Of a DNA stretch of 64,000 nt, positions 1-7,305 are shown one piece after another; position 1 is the stretch's first letter; each line of letters begins with the position of its first letter. The stretch spans positions 21,844-85,843 of the forward strand of contig WYBE01000075.1 in NCBI GenBank assembly GCA_011526045.1, written 5' to 3'. This stretch comes from Nevskiales bacterium. Lineage in GTDB: Bacteria; Pseudomonadota; Gammaproteobacteria; Steroidobacterales; GCA-2729495. The notes beneath the pieces are model-generated. The model searched no databases and was not told the origin of the DNA. It saw only the letters and a program-made list of their open reading frames with translations. Made by a program: the position numbers and the translations under genes.

Positions 1-227
1 GTGAACCACAGCCATAGGCTGATGGCCAGAATGAAGCCCGGAGGCGCTTCGCCGGGTCCAGCCAGAGCCTGGAAGTACAGCGCGGTGGTGAGTCCGGCTC
101 CCAGGTACACCACGAACATCACCGGGTTGCGCCACTGCGTTTGTGGCGCGAGCTTGGTCAGGGCGTCCCGCAGCGCCTGGCCGACGAGGGCACGGTCGAA
201 CAGGGCCAGGGATTTCTTGTCAGACAT
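1..227 (-). CDS. kdpB: KdpB, potassium-transporting P-type ATPase subunit B (partial, N-terminus)
   Basis: First 75 residues of the ATP-hydrolysing subunit of the KdpFABC high-affinity K+ uptake complex in the inner membrane; the rest lies beyond the left edge. The protein opens MSDKKSLALFDRALVGQAL, then WRNPVMFVVYLGA leading into the first membrane helix, as KdpB proteins do. The ATG at 227 is preceded by a GGAG ribosome site. The phosphorylation loop cannot be seen. Only 21 nt separate it from kdpC, which here lies upstream of kdpB; the common order is kdpF-A-B-C, so the gene order is rearranged. Identification is firm from the N-terminus and operon context. Confidence 0.9.
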   Translation of the reverse strand, partial: MSDKKSLALFDRALVGQALRDALTKLAPQTQWRNPVMFVVYLGAGLTTALYFQALAGPGEAPPGFILAISLWLWF

Positions 228-248
228 GGTCGTTCTCCGCTTCATTCA

Positions 249-887
249 TCACCGGCGCGTCGTTGGCAGGTCATCCAGGGCCAGATTCAGCCGCAATACG
301 TTCACGCGCGGCTCGCCGAGCAGTCCCAGAACGCGATCGTCGGTGTATTGTTCGCGCAGGCGTCGCACCTGATCGGTGTCCAGGCCGCGGGCCATGGCGA
401 CACGACGGGTTTGCAGCTCGGCGTTGGCTACCGAGATGTGCGGATCCAGCCCGGAAGCCGATGACGTGACGGCGTCCACGGGCACGCTGGCATCCGTCGC
501 AAGGCCGTTTTCCTGGCGGTAGGCGCTGGCGCGTTGCCTGACGGTATCGATGAGTGCCTGGTTGGTCGGTCCGAGGTTGCTGCCCGAGGAGGCACCCGCG
601 TTATAGGGATGACTGGCTGTAGCGCTTGGGCGCGGTTGAAAGTACCCAGGTGCGGTAAACGCCTGCCCGATGAGCTCGGAGCCCACTACGGTGGCACCAC
701 GCTGGATCAGGCTGCCGTTGGCCTGGTGCGGAAACAGCAGCTGCGCTACACCCGTGGTGACCAGCGGGTAGAACACGCCGGTGAGCAAGGCGACAAAGAG
801 CGCACAACGCAGGCAGGGCGCAAGCAGGCCTTTGAGTGGCGAATCGTACGCAATGGCGTGTTCGGCAGAGGGGAGCACGGTGTTCAT
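249..887 (-). CDS. kdpC: KdpC, potassium-transporting ATPase subunit C
   Basis: Single-span inner-membrane subunit that stabilises the KdpFABC complex and raises its ATP affinity. At 212 aa it is slightly longer than usual for KdpC. One hydrophobic helix lies at about residues 25-52, followed by a periplasmic domain with the family's SGSNLGPTN segment, the SASGLDPHIS motif, and the AR-GLD-x-V-x-x-L region near the C-terminus. ATG at 887, 18 nt after the kdpA stop. It sits between kdpA and kdpB. Confidence 0.95.
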   Translation of the reverse strand: MNTVLPSAEHAIAYDSPLKGLLAPCLRCALFVALLTGVFYPLVTTGVAQLLFPHQANGSLIQRGATVVGSELIGQAFTAPGYFQPRPSATASHPYNAGASSGSNLGPTNQALIDTVRQRASAYRQENGLATDASVPVDAVTSSASGLDPHISVANAELQTRRVAMARGLDTDQVRRLREQYTDDRVLGLLGEPRVNVLRLNLALDDLPTTRR

Positions 888-905
888 GTCGTTTCTCGCT
901 TCACG

Positions 906-2612
906 TTACGGATACAGGCGGGCGCCCAGCATGTTCAGCTGCTCGGCCAGTGGCCCCAGCGCCAGCGACGGCAGGAAGGTCAAACCGCCAACCACCAGCA
1001 CCACGAACACCAGCATCACCATGAAAAGCGGCGTTGCGGTCGGGAAAGTGCCAGGCCCCTCGGGAACACACTTCTTGGCTGCCAGCGAGCCCGCGACGGC
1101 CAGCATCGGCAGGAGTGTCAGGTAGCGCCCCACCAGCATTGCCAGCCCGATGGTGGTGTTGAAGAACGGCGTGTTGGCATTGAGGCCAGCAAAAGCCGAG
1201 CCGTTGTTGGCAGTGCCCGAGGTGTAGGCGTACAGGATCTCAGAAAAACCGTGCGGGCCGCGATTGTTCAGGCTTGCGGAACTATCGGGCCACAGACAGG
1301 CAAGGGCGGTGAAGCCAAGGATCGAAGCGGGGTGGGCGAGCACCGAGAGGATCACCAGCTTGATCTCGCGCGCCTCGATCTTCTTGCCGAGAAACTCCGG
1401 TGTGCGCCCGATCATCATTCCGACCAGAAACACCGTGAGAATCGCGTACTGGATGAGGTTGATGAAGCCCACGCCATCGCCACCGAACACGCTGTTGAGC
1501 ATCATTTGCGCCAGCGGTACAAAGCCACCCAGCGGCGTGAGGGAGTCGTGCATGGCGTTCACCGAGCCGGTGGTGGCGGCGGTTGTGGTGGTGATGAACA
1601 GCGCGGTATCGGCGATGCCAAAGCGCAGTTCCTTGCCCTCCATGTTGCCGCCCGGTTGCGATGTGGACATCTGCTGGTCCGCGCCGGCCTGCGTGAGCAG
1701 GGGGTTTCCGGTCTGTTCGGCGCCATACACCATGGCCAGGAAGCCGATGAACATGACCACAAAGGCGCCGAAGAACACCCAGCCTTGCCTCCTGCGCGCC
1801 AACACGAGACCAAAGGTCACGGTCAGGGCCGACGGAATCAGCAGCATCGACAGGATATGCAGGAGATTGGTCAGGGGCGTAGGGTTCTCGAAGGGATGTG
1901 CGGCGTTGACGTTGAAGAACCCGCCGCCATTGGTGCCGATATGCTTGATGGTCTCCAGGCTGGCCACAGGTCCCAGGTTGATCTGCTGCTGCGCGCCTTC
2001 GAGAGCGTTCGCCATGGCCAGTGCCGACAGTGTTTGCGGCATGCCCTGCCACACGTAGAAAAGTGCCATGACGAAGCACAGCGGCAGCATCACACGCAAG
2101 AGCACGCGGATGAAATCCGTCCAGTAGTTGCCCACGTCCTGGCTGCTGGCGCGGGCCAATCCGCGGATGAACGCGCCCGCTGCCGCCACACCGGCCGTGG
2201 CGCCGCAGAACATCAGGAAGGTGATGACCACCATCTGTGTAGCGTTGGACAGGCTCGCCTCACCGGCGTAGGACTGCCAGTTCGTGTTGGTGATGAAAGA
2301 AGCCGTCGTATTGAACGCGAGATCGGGCGTTTGCGCTGCGTTGCCCAGCGAGTTCAAGGGCAGCACGCCTTGCAGACGCAACAAAGCGTAGCCCAGCGCC
2401 ATCATTGCAGCGTTGGAAAGCAACAACGCCAGGCCATAGCGCGCCCAGCCCATGCGTTCATCGGGGTCCACGCCCAGGATTCGGTATGAGAGCAGTTCCG
2501 GCGCCCAATGGCGCTTGCCCTCGAACGTGTGAGCCAGGGCGTGGCCCATGGCTACCGCCAGGCCGGACATCAGGGCCAGAACGAGGCCGTATTCGAGCAC
2601 AATCAGTTCCAT
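906..2612 (-). CDS. kdpA: KdpA, potassium-transporting ATPase potassium-binding subunit
   Basis: Channel-like K+-binding and translocating subunit of KdpFABC, 568 aa, close to the usual family length. It is polytopic and carries KdpA selectivity-loop signatures: [11 protein letters not shown] in the first pore loop, [17 protein letters not shown] in the second, and [13 protein letters not shown] in the third. ATG at 2612 gives MELIVLEYG. It lies 9 nt downstream of a 27-codon ORF and 18 nt upstream of kdpC, so one transcript probably carries all of them. The sensor KdpD and regulator KdpE are not in the window. Confidence 0.96.
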   Translation of the reverse strand: MELIVLEYGLVLALMSGLAVAMGHALAHTFEGKRHWAPELLSYRILGVDPDERMGWARYGLALLLSNAAMMALGYALLRLQGVLPLNSLGNAAQTPDLAFNTTASFITNTNWQSYAGEASLSNATQMVVITFLMFCGATAGVAAAGAFIRGLARASSQDVGNYWTDFIRVLLRVMLPLCFVMALFYVWQGMPQTLSALAMANALEGAQQQINLGPVASLETIKHIGTNGGGFFNVNAAHPFENPTPLTNLLHILSMLLIPSALTVTFGLVLARRRQGWVFFGAFVVMFIGFLAMVYGAEQTGNPLLTQAGADQQMSTSQPGGNMEGKELRFGIADTALFITTTTAATTGSVNAMHDSLTPLGGFVPLAQMMLNSVFGGDGVGFINLIQYAILTVFLVGMMIGRTPEFLGKKIEAREIKLVILSVLAHPASILGFTALACLWPDSSASLNNRGPHGFSEILYAYTSGTANNGSAFAGLNANTPFFNTTIGLAMLVGRYLTLLPMLAVAGSLAAKKCVPEGPGTFPTATPLFMVMLVFVVLVVGGLTFLPSLALGPLAEQLNMLGARLYP

Positions 2613-2621
2613 GGCTGCCCC

Positions 2622-2705
2622 TCACAGCTTGCGCAGCGCCAGCACCATGGCGGTGACGGCGACAAAGAAAGCAACGGAGACGCCGACGAAGATCAGATCT
2701 TGCAT
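2622..2705 (-). CDS. 27-aa single-span membrane peptide between kdpF and kdpA
   Basis: Short ORF reading MQDLIFVGVSVAFFV, then a hydrophobic stretch ending in LRKL: one membrane helix with a basic C-terminal end, which favours N-out/C-in by the positive-inside rule. It lies 10 nt after kdpF and 9 nt before kdpA on the same strand, so its position and size suggest a small Kdp accessory peptide. Its sequence does not resemble the KdpF encoded just upstream. Similar unnamed micro-ORFs occur at some kdp loci, but I cannot assign a function. It could also be a duplicated, diverged KdpF. Confidence 0.6.
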   Translation of the reverse strand: MQDLIFVGVSVAFFVAVTAMVLALRKL

Positions 2706-2715
2706 CGCGGGTTCC

Positions 2716-2814
2716 TCAGAACTTTTCCGGGTGCAGCAAGGCATAGCCCAGATAGACGAACAGGCCGAGTGCGATCGCGCCGGCCAGCCAGTACAGCAAG
2801 GAGAGCGAGGTCAT
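2716..2814 (-). CDS. kdpF: KdpF, potassium-transporting ATPase subunit F
   Basis: 32-aa hydrophobic peptide starting MTSLSLLYWLAG and ending GYALLHPEKF. The ending matches the KdpF pattern of a single helix followed by Y-A-L-x-x-[PA]-E-x-F. KdpF is a small lipid-like stabiliser of the KdpABC complex. The start at 2814 is chosen because it gives the usual length and has GGGAGG just upstream; a longer in-frame extension to 2913 has no family support. It is the first gene of the operon. Confidence 0.88.
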   Translation of the reverse strand: MTSLSLLYWLAGAIALGLFVYLGYALLHPEKF

Positions 2815-2906
2815 GCGACCTCCCAGCGCCTCGTCAGCGCATCGACTTCCTGAGTAGATTCCATACAGCCGCCTCCAGATGGACGAAAGGCATCCTTGCA
2901 CCTCGT

Positions 2907-2957
2907 GTATCAAGCCGATGCAAAGATCCTGGACGCGGGTATCAAGAACGTATCAAG
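2907..2957 (-). promoter_or_regulatory. Three CTTGATAC direct repeats upstream of the kdp operon
   Basis: On the minus strand the octamer CTTGATAC occurs at 2957-2950, 2946-2939 and 2914-2907, with start-to-start spacings of 11 and 32 bp, close to one and three helical turns. They lie about 93-143 bp upstream of the kdpF start, and the first overlaps the stop codon of the tautomerase gene. Same-face direct repeats upstream of a two-component-controlled operon suggest activator sites, for example for KdpE. That assignment is inference. No good -35/-10 pair is visible downstream, which would fit an activator-dependent promoter. Confidence 0.5.
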
Positions 2958-3264
2958 GTCGGCGTGGGCCGAACCAGGCATGGATTCTCGGTGGCTGACG
3001 CCGGATCCACGGCGGGCGCCCGTGGATCCGGCGCCACGACCAGGCAGCCTTGCCCGCCGCCATCGCATGCACGTCCGAGGCACGCAGCGCCTTGCCGCCG
3101 ATTGCCCAGTCGCCACCCGCGAACTCGCTGATGCGCACCCACGTGACCGGGCGCATGCTCTCGCCCTCCACAGCGATCACGGCTTCAGTGACCCTGGCAA
3201 TGAGTTCCTTTTTCTGCGCAGGCGTGAACACGTCCTTGATGACATCGATAGTAACGAGAGGCAT
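2953..3264 (-). CDS. 4-oxalocrotonate tautomerase family protein with an unusual C-terminal tail
   Basis: 103 aa. Residues 1-74 are a normal tautomerase-superfamily subunit: after Met removal Pro1 would be the catalytic base ([19 protein letters not shown]), and the core runs through VTWVRISEF and [10 protein letters not shown] to [10 protein letters not shown]. Family members of this type usually stop about there. The last 29 residues are Arg/Trp/Pro-rich and are partly encoded by a perfect 14-bp inverted repeat (2999-3033). That suggests insertion of a palindromic element or loss of the original stop. The substrate is unknown. It is divergent from a winged-helix remnant. Confidence 0.75.
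   Translation of the reverse strand: MPLVTIDVIKDVFTPAQKKELIARVTEAVIAVEGESMRPVTWVRISEFAGGDWAIGGKALRASDVHAMAAGKAAWSWRRIHGRPPWIRRQPPRIHAWFGPRRP
2999..3033. repeat. Perfect 14-bp inverted repeat inside the tautomerase C-terminus
   Basis: Arms CGCCGGATCCACGG (2999-3012) and CCGTGGATCCGGCG (3020-3033) flank the 7-nt loop CGGGCGC. The palindrome is translated as part of an Arg-rich tail that has no counterpart in ordinary tautomerases. It may be a mobile palindromic unit of REP/RPE type. No second full copy was seen by eye in the window. Confidence 0.7.
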
Positions 3265-3287
3265 GCCGTTCTCCTTGGAGCGAACGC

Positions 3288-3440
3288 ATGGTCTCCAGGG
3301 ACGAGATCATCGAGAAGGTCTGGGATGGCCGCGTCGTCTCGGAAGCGGCCGTGTCAAGCCGGGTGAAATCCGCGCGACAGGCACTGGGCGATGCCAGCCG
3401 CGCGCGCAATGTTCTTCCAGGCCTTCCCGATGAAATCTGA
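3288..3440 (+). pseudogene. Remnant of a winged-helix (Trans_reg_C type) transcriptional regulator
   Basis: A 50-codon ORF reads [20 protein letters not shown], then AVSSRVKSARQALGD. This matches the recognition region of OmpR/CadC-type winged-helix domains as found at the N-terminus of many adenylate-cyclase-like and TPR regulators (pattern V-S-[RK]-D-E-L-x-x-x-V-W-x-G-R-x-V-S-x-x-x-[VL]-x-S-R-[IV]-x-x-A-R-x-A-[LI]-G-D). The start of the domain and everything after it are missing, and the ORF stops within 17 codons of the match. A decayed gene fragment is the best reading. Confidence 0.6.
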
Positions 3441-3451
3441 TCCAATGCGCA

Positions 3452-3516
3452 CCCAATTGGATGGCGCGCTGCGCCAATTGGGATTCCGCCAGAGCGGGCC
3501 CTGGAGCGGGCCCGCT
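3452..3516. other. Two adjacent strong hairpins downstream of the dioxygenase operon
   Basis: Hairpin 1 has perfect 9-bp arms CCCAATTGG (3452-3460) and CCAATTGGG (3474-3482), with a further GGCGC/GCGCC pairing possible inside. Hairpin 2 has arms AGCGGGCCC (3493-3501) and GGGCCCGCT (3508-3516) around TGGAGC. They lie 66-130 bp beyond the stop of the 203-aa dioxygenase (minus strand) and beyond the winged-helix remnant (plus strand). Neither is followed by a T-run, so they are not textbook intrinsic terminators. They may block read-through or be palindromic repeats. Confidence 0.5.
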
Positions 3517-3581
3517 GGCCGTTCTGGGGCGTAGTGGCGTACTGGTCGTCGAGGCGAGGCTGAACGAAAGGATCGGGACTT

Positions 3582-4193
3582 CTACGTAAACGCTGGTCCG
3601 TGGATCCATGCGACCAGTGTATGGCGCATACCATGCGTCACCGGATCGACCTTGTGGAGCAGGTAGGACGGGAAGATCGCGGTCGTGCCCTGCTGCGGCC
3701 TCAATGGCGGTCCTCGGTCGGCGAAATGCAGATCGCCCCCTGCGTAAGCATCCGGCGGAGTCAGCGCCGTCACCAGCGTGAGCTTGCGAGTGGAGAACAA
3801 GCCCCCGCCGATGTCCACGTGCCAGTCGAAAAAGCCTTCGACGCCGTATTCGAGCACGTCCAGGCTCATGTCGTCACTCAACTGAAAATGATAGGCCTCG
3901 CGGTTGACCTGTTCGGCCAGTCGGCGCAGCCGCTGAAAGATCCATGTATTGGCCGGATCCGGCGGGATCGGCTTGATCCGCGTGCGGCGGTAGTCATAGT
4001 CGAGCCTGCCGGCTTCCGGTTCTGGCGCGATGTCACGCGTGCTGATGAGTGCCTCGGACGCAGGCAGGGGCAGGTTGATGAGTCGGGCACACTCTTGCGG
4101 TGACAGCACGTTGGGGAATTGCCCGACGGTAGTCAGGTACTCGTTGAACATCTCGGGCGTGACTCCGCCCGAAATCTGGTATGTGGTCGTCAT
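3582..4193 (-). CDS. 2OG-Fe(II) oxygenase, prolyl-4-hydroxylase/PKHD type
   Basis: 203 aa. Predicted 2-oxoglutarate/Fe(II)-dependent hydroxylase of the prolyl 4-hydroxylase superfamily. The iron triad is visible as His125 and Asp127 (FFDWHVDIGG) and distal His180 (YLLHKV), followed by Arg190 (MRHTLVAWIHGP), which should hold 2-oxoglutarate. AYAGGDLHF is the usual strand before the distal half. The substrate is unknown; the fold is used on peptides, free amino acids and small metabolites. Its ATG overlaps the stop of the preceding gene by 4 nt (ATGA), so the two dioxygenases are translationally coupled. Confidence 0.85.
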   Translation of the reverse strand: MTTTYQISGGVTPEMFNEYLTTVGQFPNVLSPQECARLINLPLPASEALISTRDIAPEPEAGRLDYDYRRTRIKPIPPDPANTWIFQRLRRLAEQVNREAYHFQLSDDMSLDVLEYGVEGFFDWHVDIGGGLFSTRKLTLVTALTPPDAYAGGDLHFADRGPPLRPQQGTTAIFPSYLLHKVDPVTHGMRHTLVAWIHGPAFT

Positions 4194-5563
4194 TCGAGGG
4201 ATCCCGTGAAGGCCACCGGCACGTAGTGGCTGAAACAGACAACCACCCGGCGTCCGGGGGGCAGCGCGTCACGCCAGTGCCAGACCTTGGAGCCGGCGAA
4301 GAAGATGCCGTCGCCGACCTGCAACAGCGCCGGCACGGGTTTGCCGTCGAGTTCGAGGTAGATCGGCCAGGGCTCGGGTTCGCGTTCCTGGTCGAGGTAC
4401 TGCATGTCCAGCACGAAGCAGACGTTGTACCGGCACTGCGGCCGGTCGAGGTGGCGTTCGAGGACGGCGTGCGCCTCGTAGCAACTCAGGAAGGAGTACG
4501 ACGGCAAGATCGGCTCGACACCGATGCTGTTGACGATGGCCGCGAAGCCATTGTGCAGCGACGCAATCGTCGGCTCGTTGTGGATGCTCGCGCGCAGCGC
4601 CACCTGGCCATCGCCGAGTTCCGGGAAGTAACCTCGTGACTTGAGCTGGCGCACGTAGCGGCGCAGGGCTTCCCGTTGCACCGGCGGGAACAAATTTCGA
4701 AAAATCGCATACCCGCGGGTGCGAAACGACTCCCGGGCCTCCTCGCGCTGCCGGCTCCATTCGTCGCTCCGCCGCGCGCCATCCGCACCGACAAACGCCG
4801 CGAGAGCCGGCTGCTTCTCGTTGCCGGCGCGCCATACGGTCGGATAGACCAGGCCCGTGCCTGCGTCCTGGCACCAGACAATGTCGGTATCCGGTGGCAG
4901 CGCCGGGGTATGGCGGCCTAGCACCTGGCGCACTTCCGCGGGGATCGGCTGCCCGGCCGGTTGCGGAAAAATGCGGGACATGGGCGCGAGCGCAGCGCCG
5001 AGTTCGGCGGGTGCGGCCGGATCCGGAAACCAGGCATCGTCCGGCGGCGGCTCGCTGATCAGGATGCCGTAGGCGCGCATGCTGTCGAGCAAGGGTTCGC
5101 TGCGCGGGACTGGGCCTGGCCCGCTCGTTCCGGCCATGCATCGGGTCAGGAGCCATCGCGTCAGTTCCGGATCGTCCGCCAGCGGCAGCTGGACGTTGCA
5201 CGCCGGCTGGCCACGCCGGCGCGTGTTGATCTCGAGACGCAGGTCGAACTGCGGATTCAGTGTCAGCGAGAGGCCGCCGTCCTCGCGTCGGCGGGCGAGA
5301 ATGACGCGACTGTCGATCAGGCGTTCCCGGCTCCTGCCGTCCGGGGGCTCGGCAATGCGTTTCTCGGTCGCGACTCGCCCCTGTTTCCAGAGAATGAAGT
5401 CAAGGATGGTCAGCAGCCAGCCCGCGATGTCGGGATACTCGCTGAGACGCAGGCGTGTGCGCCGCCCGTCCTCACCATCAGGCACCAAGAAGAATGCCAC
5501 GATGGACAGCGTGGGGTTCAGGGCCTCCGTGCCGGTGGCAACCTTCGCCTTCGGTATGTTCAT
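4190..5563 (-). CDS. Two-part protein with C-terminal 2OG-Fe(II) oxygenase-like domain
   Basis: 457 aa from ATG 5563 (MNIPKAKVATGTEALNP); an upstream in-frame Met at 5608 would add a Pro-rich leader with no support. Residues about 275-455 look like a jelly-roll 2OG-Fe(II) oxygenase: RGYAIFRNLFPP entry helix, His371 and Asp373 (ERHLDRP), distal His429 (KVWHWRD) and Arg438/439. Residues 1-270 match nothing I recognise; they contain a hydrophobic segment near 44-58 and an IVWCQDAGTGLVYPT strand. It overlaps the downstream PKHD-type dioxygenase by 4 nt. A plausible division of labour is two sequential hydroxylations of one substrate, or a substrate-binding N-terminus serving both. This is inference. 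Confidence 0.7.
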   Translation of the reverse strand: MNIPKAKVATGTEALNPTLSIVAFFLVPDGEDGRRTRLRLSEYPDIAGWLLTILDFILWKQGRVATEKRIAEPPDGRSRERLIDSRVILARRREDGGLSLTLNPQFDLRLEINTRRRGQPACNVQLPLADDPELTRWLLTRCMAGTSGPGPVPRSEPLLDSMRAYGILISEPPPDDAWFPDPAAPAELGAALAPMSRIFPQPAGQPIPAEVRQVLGRHTPALPPDTDIVWCQDAGTGLVYPTVWRAGNEKQPALAAFVGADGARRSDEWSRQREEARESFRTRGYAIFRNLFPPVQREALRRYVRQLKSRGYFPELGDGQVALRASIHNEPTIASLHNGFAAIVNSIGVEPILPSYSFLSCYEAHAVLERHLDRPQCRYNVCFVLDMQYLDQEREPEPWPIYLELDGKPVPALLQVGDGIFFAGSKVWHWRDALPPGRRVVVCFSHYVPVAFTGSLE

Positions 5564-6103
5564 CGGCAGATCTCGCGGATGGCGGGCGGGTGGCGCAGGC
5601 GGATACACTCGCTCAACCGACCATCGCCTTCAGTATCGATTCACCATACGCCGCGAACCGTTATCCCGTCAGGGCGGATGCGTAAGTAAATGTACCTAAC
5701 AGGTTGATGCAAGACTGCTCGTGTCTGCTGTGGTTCCTGCGTTCCGTGCGTCTCGCCATCGGACTCCCCGCGACATTCTGCATCAACCTGCTATCGCGCC
5801 AGTGCCGGGGTCGCGGGTTTTCATGGCTGCCGCATCGATGGACTCGACACTCCCGGGCCGATCAGAATCGGTAACCGTGTCTTTCGATCTCCCAGGCGAA
5901 CACCTGCGCAATGAAATCGCGCCGGGCTGCCGTATACACCTCCCGGTGTGGACGCCGGTCGTGGGGTTGGCGCCGTGGGATACCGGATATGTGTCCGTTA
6001 TGTCACGTTGTCATCGGTCGTTCGACAATCCGCATATACACTCCGTGGGACGCTTGGCAGCCCGGAGCCCAGGCCACAAGAACAACAATAGGGAGCGATC
6101 AAC
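5564..6103. other. 540-bp intergenic region between the dioxygenase operon and the CTERM gene
   Basis: Must hold the divergent promoters of both flanking transcription units. No confident gene is seen: the 128-codon plus-strand ORF at 5721-6107 has no recognisable domain and overlaps the next start. A ribosome site GGGAG at 6091-6095 serves the CTERM gene. A weak candidate -35 TTGTCA (6008-6013) lies upstream of AT-rich CATATACA (6033-6040), with long spacing. A 12-bp inverted repeat is listed separately. Confidence 0.5.
5700..5790. repeat. Perfect 12-bp inverted repeat bracketing 67 bp
   Basis: CAGGTTGATGCA at 5700-5711 and TGCATCAACCTG at 5779-5790 are exact inverted copies separated by 67 bp, in the noncoding region upstream of the dioxygenase operon. 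The size and perfect arms could mean a very small non-autonomous element, a regulator loop, or a long hairpin RNA. No target-site duplication is obvious. Confidence 0.5.
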
Positions 6104-6787
6104 ATGAAAAGGGAAGCCTCAGTCCAGCCCATCGGTCACGGCAGGCTGTTTGCCCTGGCAGTGCTCGGCCTCGCAAGCACCCTGGCGCAGGGCGGAACCA
6201 TTCTCGGGCCTGCAACTGCGTCCACCAATATGGGCAGCTACAGCGCCAACTACCTGCCGACGTTCGCTATCAACCAGTCGGCGCTCACCCCCGGCTATAT
6301 CTCCGGCGTAACTGATTTCGCGACCTTTACCGCGACGGCCAATACCTTCCTGGCTGGAGGCGGTGGCAACAACATCTGGTACTCGTCGCAGGGCGTGGTG
6401 ACCGGTAATTTTGATTTCGACCTCGGCGGGACCTACACGATCGACGCACTGGCGCTGTGGAATGATCCGCAGAACGCGAAACAGGGCGTCAAACAGTTTC
6501 GGCTCTACGCGGCAAACAATCCGTCGTTCACGTCGCCGACGCTGCTTGGCACCTACTCAGCCGTGGAGGGCCTGGGCAACGCCAATCTGGCCCAGGTCTT
6601 CAATTTCTCGTCGACGACGGCGGCCTACGTGAGGATGGAAATCCTGTCCAACCACGGCAGCACCTTCGTCACCGGTATCTCCGAGGCAGCCTTCGACGTG
6701 GCCGCGGTTCCGGTTCCGGCTGCGTTCTGGCTGTTCGGCTCTGCACTGGGCATCGGCGGGGTCCTCAAACGCCGCATCCGCCGCTGA
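6104..6787 (+). CDS. Secreted VPLPA-CTERM (exosortase-sorted) protein
   Basis: 227 aa. An N-terminal signal peptide (basic start, hydrophobic core LFALAVLGLAS, cleavage near AQGG) leads to a mature domain rich in Gly, Asn, Thr and aromatic residues, with a beta-sandwich look (DFDLGGTYTIDALALWND resembles discoidin/F5-8C carbohydrate-binding domains). The end is VPVPAAFWLFGSALG, then a hydrophobic helix and KRRIRR. This is the VPLPA-CTERM sorting signal recognised by exosortase in EPS-producing proteobacteria. No exosortase gene is in the window. ATG 6104 has GGGAG 8 nt upstream. Likely a surface or extracellular-matrix protein. Confidence 0.85.
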   Translation: MKREASVQPIGHGRLFALAVLGLASTLAQGGTILGPATASTNMGSYSANYLPTFAINQSALTPGYISGVTDFATFTATANTFLAGGGGNNIWYSSQGVVTGNFDFDLGGTYTIDALALWNDPQNAKQGVKQFRLYAANNPSFTSPTLLGTYSAVEGLGNANLAQVFNFSSTTAAYVRMEILSNHGSTFVTGISEAAFDVAAVPVPAAFWLFGSALGIGGVLKRRIRR

Positions 6788-7305
6788 CCGGTCGCGCGTC
6801 CGGCTCCAGGGACCCCACTGCGTGAATGACGCAGGTTGTCCGGACGCTCCCCGTCGCAGCCGATTGATCAGATTGCACGAGTCCGGGTACGGAGACGACC
6901 GGGCAGCAACGGCCATCACGCTCTTGTCCAACCACCATCCTCGGTGGAAAGGGCCGTCAAAGGCTGTGTTGCGATCAGTGTAGTCGCCCGGCATCAGGAG
7001 CGGCGGGGGCCTGTGGTGCGCGATGCGCTGTGCTTTCGGCAGCCACGTGAAGCCGGCGATCATGCGCACCGTGGGCAGGGCGCGATCCTCGGGCGTGCGG
7101 CGCGTGCCTTCGTCCATCAGGGTCGGTGCCGCCCGCACAGCGGCGCAGAACGCCAGCGGGCGTGCAGGCCCGGTCGCGCCGTGACACGCTGCGCGCCTAC
7201 GTCGTGAGCGTGGCCAAGGCCGCGGCAGGATGGATCAACCACGGGGACAGGCAGGCTCGTTCCGGGCCCCGGCGTTTACGCAACAGCAGGAGGTCAGAGA
7301 GCATC
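6788..7305. other. 518-bp region with no recognisable gene
   Basis: Lies between the CTERM gene and the Rieske oxygenase. Open frames cross it on both strands (6836-7207 plus; 7138 down to about 6800 minus), but none shows a known motif or a good ribosome site, and the minus frame continues as an antisense shadow of the CTERM gene. A small hairpin CCACC-ATCCTC-GGTGG is at 6933-6948. The AGGAGG ribosome site of the next gene is at 7288-7293. Confidence 0.5.

Noticed and set aside
534..2489. 651-codon plus-strand open frame
   Set aside because: Antisense shadow of kdpA/kdpC caused by high GC; His/Gln/Arg-rich with no domain.
5721..6107. 128-codon plus-strand ORF upstream of the CTERM gene
   Set aside because: No ribosome site or motif, overlaps the next start codon, and includes the likely promoter region.
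6557..7138. 193-codon minus-strand ORF
   Set aside because: Its C-terminal half is antisense to the CTERM gene. The N-terminal half is not recognisable; kept only as an unassigned intergenic region.
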